A stretch of 30,924 bases of DNA from JBHIAG01 sp046758465. GTDB lineage: Bacteria > Acidobacteriota > Terriglobia > Acidiferrales > 2-02-FULL-67-57. Made by a program: the position numbers and the translations under genes. The notes under the pieces were generated by a model, which searched no databases, was not told the origin of the DNA, and saw only the letters and a list, made by a program, of their open reading frames with translations. Location: assembly GCA_046758465.1 (NCBI GenBank), contig JBHIAG010000014.1:1-30924 (forward strand). Reading direction: 5' to 3'. Positions within the stretch are counted from its first letter, which is position 1. Every line of letters starts with the position of its first letter. This document shows positions 30,128 to 30,924 of the stretch, piece after piece.

Positions 30128-30924
30128 TGGCAACAGTGGCAGAGATCGCAGCGAGCTCGCGAACTGAAGTCACGAGCCAACCAGTCGGTTACCGCGGACC
30201 TGAGCGACCCCAGTGGGAAGACTACTCGAAGTGCGTCCACTGCGGCCTGTGCCTGAACGCCTGCCCCACCTACCGCCTGCTGGGCGTCGAGATGGACTCG
30301 CCGCGCGGTCGTATCCATCAGATGATCCTGGTGGATCAGGGACGACTCAAACTCGCCGATTCGTTTGTCCGCCACATTGACCTGTGTCTCGACTGCCGCG
30401 CCTGCGAAACCGCCTGCCCTTCCGGCGTCGAGTACGGCAAGCTGGTCGAGGCGGCCCGGGGCCAGATTGAGCAGAACTACCGCCGGCCCCGCATAGCGGG
30501 GCTCCTGCGCTCGCTTCTGCTGCGCCACATTCTGCCCCACCCGCGGCGCATCGCACTCTCGGGCCGCCTGCTGCGCTTCTACCAGACTTCCGGCTTGCAA
30601 GCCCTAATCCGGCGCCTGCGCCTGCTGCGACTCTTCGGCTCGCTCGAACAGACTGAGCAGTTCCTGCCCCCCATGGACGCGCGCTTCTTCTTCGACCGCC
30701 TCGGAGCGGTCTTCCCGGCCGAAGGTGAGCGCCGGGCGCGCGTCGCCTTCTTTGCCGGCTGCATCGCCAACGTGGCCTTCGCCCGGTTGAACGAAGCCAC
30801 CCTGCGCGTGCTGCAAAAGAACGGCTGCGAGGTAGTGGTGCCGGCGGGCCAGGTCTGCTGCGGGGCGTTGCAGATGCACGCGGGGATGCGCGAGATGGCA
30901 CGGCAGCTGGCGCGCACCAACCTC
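30127..30924 (+). CDS. glcF: Glycolate oxidase, iron-sulfur subunit GlcF, 3' end outside window
   Basis: The first 266 residues of the iron-sulfur subunit that takes electrons from GlcD/GlcE to the membrane. Two [4Fe-4S] motifs are complete: Cys36-x2-Cys39-x2-Cys42-x3-Cys46 and Cys87-x2-Cys90-x2-Cys93-x3-Cys97. Then comes the first CCG domain: RVAFFAGCIANVAF (about 205-218) and GQVCCGALQMHAGM (Cys244-Cys245). The second CCG domain must lie beyond the right edge. ATG at 30127 shares bases with the glcE stop. The N-terminal 30 residues before the first cluster are somewhat longer than in E. coli. Confidence 0.95.
   Translation, partial: MATVAEIAASSRTEVTSQPVGYRGPERPQWEDYSKCVHCGLCLNACPTYRLLGVEMDSPRGRIHQMILVDQGRLKLADSFVRHIDLCLDCRACETACPSGVEYGKLVEAARGQIEQNYRRPRIAGLLRSLLLRHILPHPRRIALSGRLLRFYQTSGLQALIRRLRLLRLFGSLEQTEQFLPPMDARFFFDRLGAVFPAEGERRARVAFFAGCIANVAFARLNEATLRVLQKNGCEVVVPAGQVCCGALQMHAGMREMARQLARTNL

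Overview
The window looks like a contig from a high-GC Gram-negative bacterium, most likely an acidobacterium (Acidobacteriota). I infer this from the mix of families: Spy/CpxP-like secreted proteins, secreted S9 and M1 peptidases, an exported methyltransferase-fold protein, a GlcG/glycerate kinase/glycolate oxidase set, and intergenic palindromes of the GGCTAAAGCC type. No rRNA or other phylogenetic marker is present to settle it. There are no IS elements, phage genes or CRISPR arrays. I support 32 protein genes (two of them cut by the window edges) and two tRNAs.

Layout. 1-4430 (all minus strand): an exported protein truncated by the left edge, a lipoprotein with an FG-GAP-like motif, a short animal-type transketolase and a small unknown protein. 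4431-5429 has no gene. 5430-10850: a secreted S9 peptidase, a 75-aa protein, tRNA-Arg(ACG), a small membrane protein, a LacD-type aldolase and a convergent membrane-anchored unknown. 11070-12918: a Spy/CpxP-like protein, then a bactofilin gene followed by a degenerate methyltransferase-like gene. 13126-14395: a compact cassette of four small regulators (ArsR-type, MerR-type, cold-shock domain, PilZ-like) with AT-rich palindromic sites. 14440-17626 (minus): a DUF218 protein, an orphan NuoI and a secreted D-aminoacylase-type amidohydrolase. 17730-21731: tRNA-Ser(CGA), an exported methyltransferase, a TPR protein coupled to tadA, a 54-aa DUF2892-like membrane protein, an SDR with an unusual active site and a 43-aa rubredoxin-like protein. 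21798-24398: a secreted M1 aminopeptidase fused to HEAT repeats and a coiled coil.

24426-30924 is one metabolic theme on two divergent transcription units. Leftward are a hydroxyacid dehydrogenase of the glyoxylate/hydroxypyruvate reductase type, GlcG and a glycerate 2-kinase. Rightward are glcD, glcE and glcF (glcF cut by the right edge). Together they can oxidise glycolate to glyoxylate, reduce glyoxylate or hydroxypyruvate, and phosphorylate glycerate into central metabolism.

The intergenic DNA is rich in palindromes. Two copies (701-756 and 15798-15859) share identical 9-bp outer arms and the same two-hairpin interior, although their inner sequences differ. Three different palindromic elements sit side by side at 15798-16020. 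A 13-bp perfect inverted repeat lies at 8227-8291. No new defence or mobile system is evident. The least explained items are the four-regulator cassette and the structured intergenic elements.
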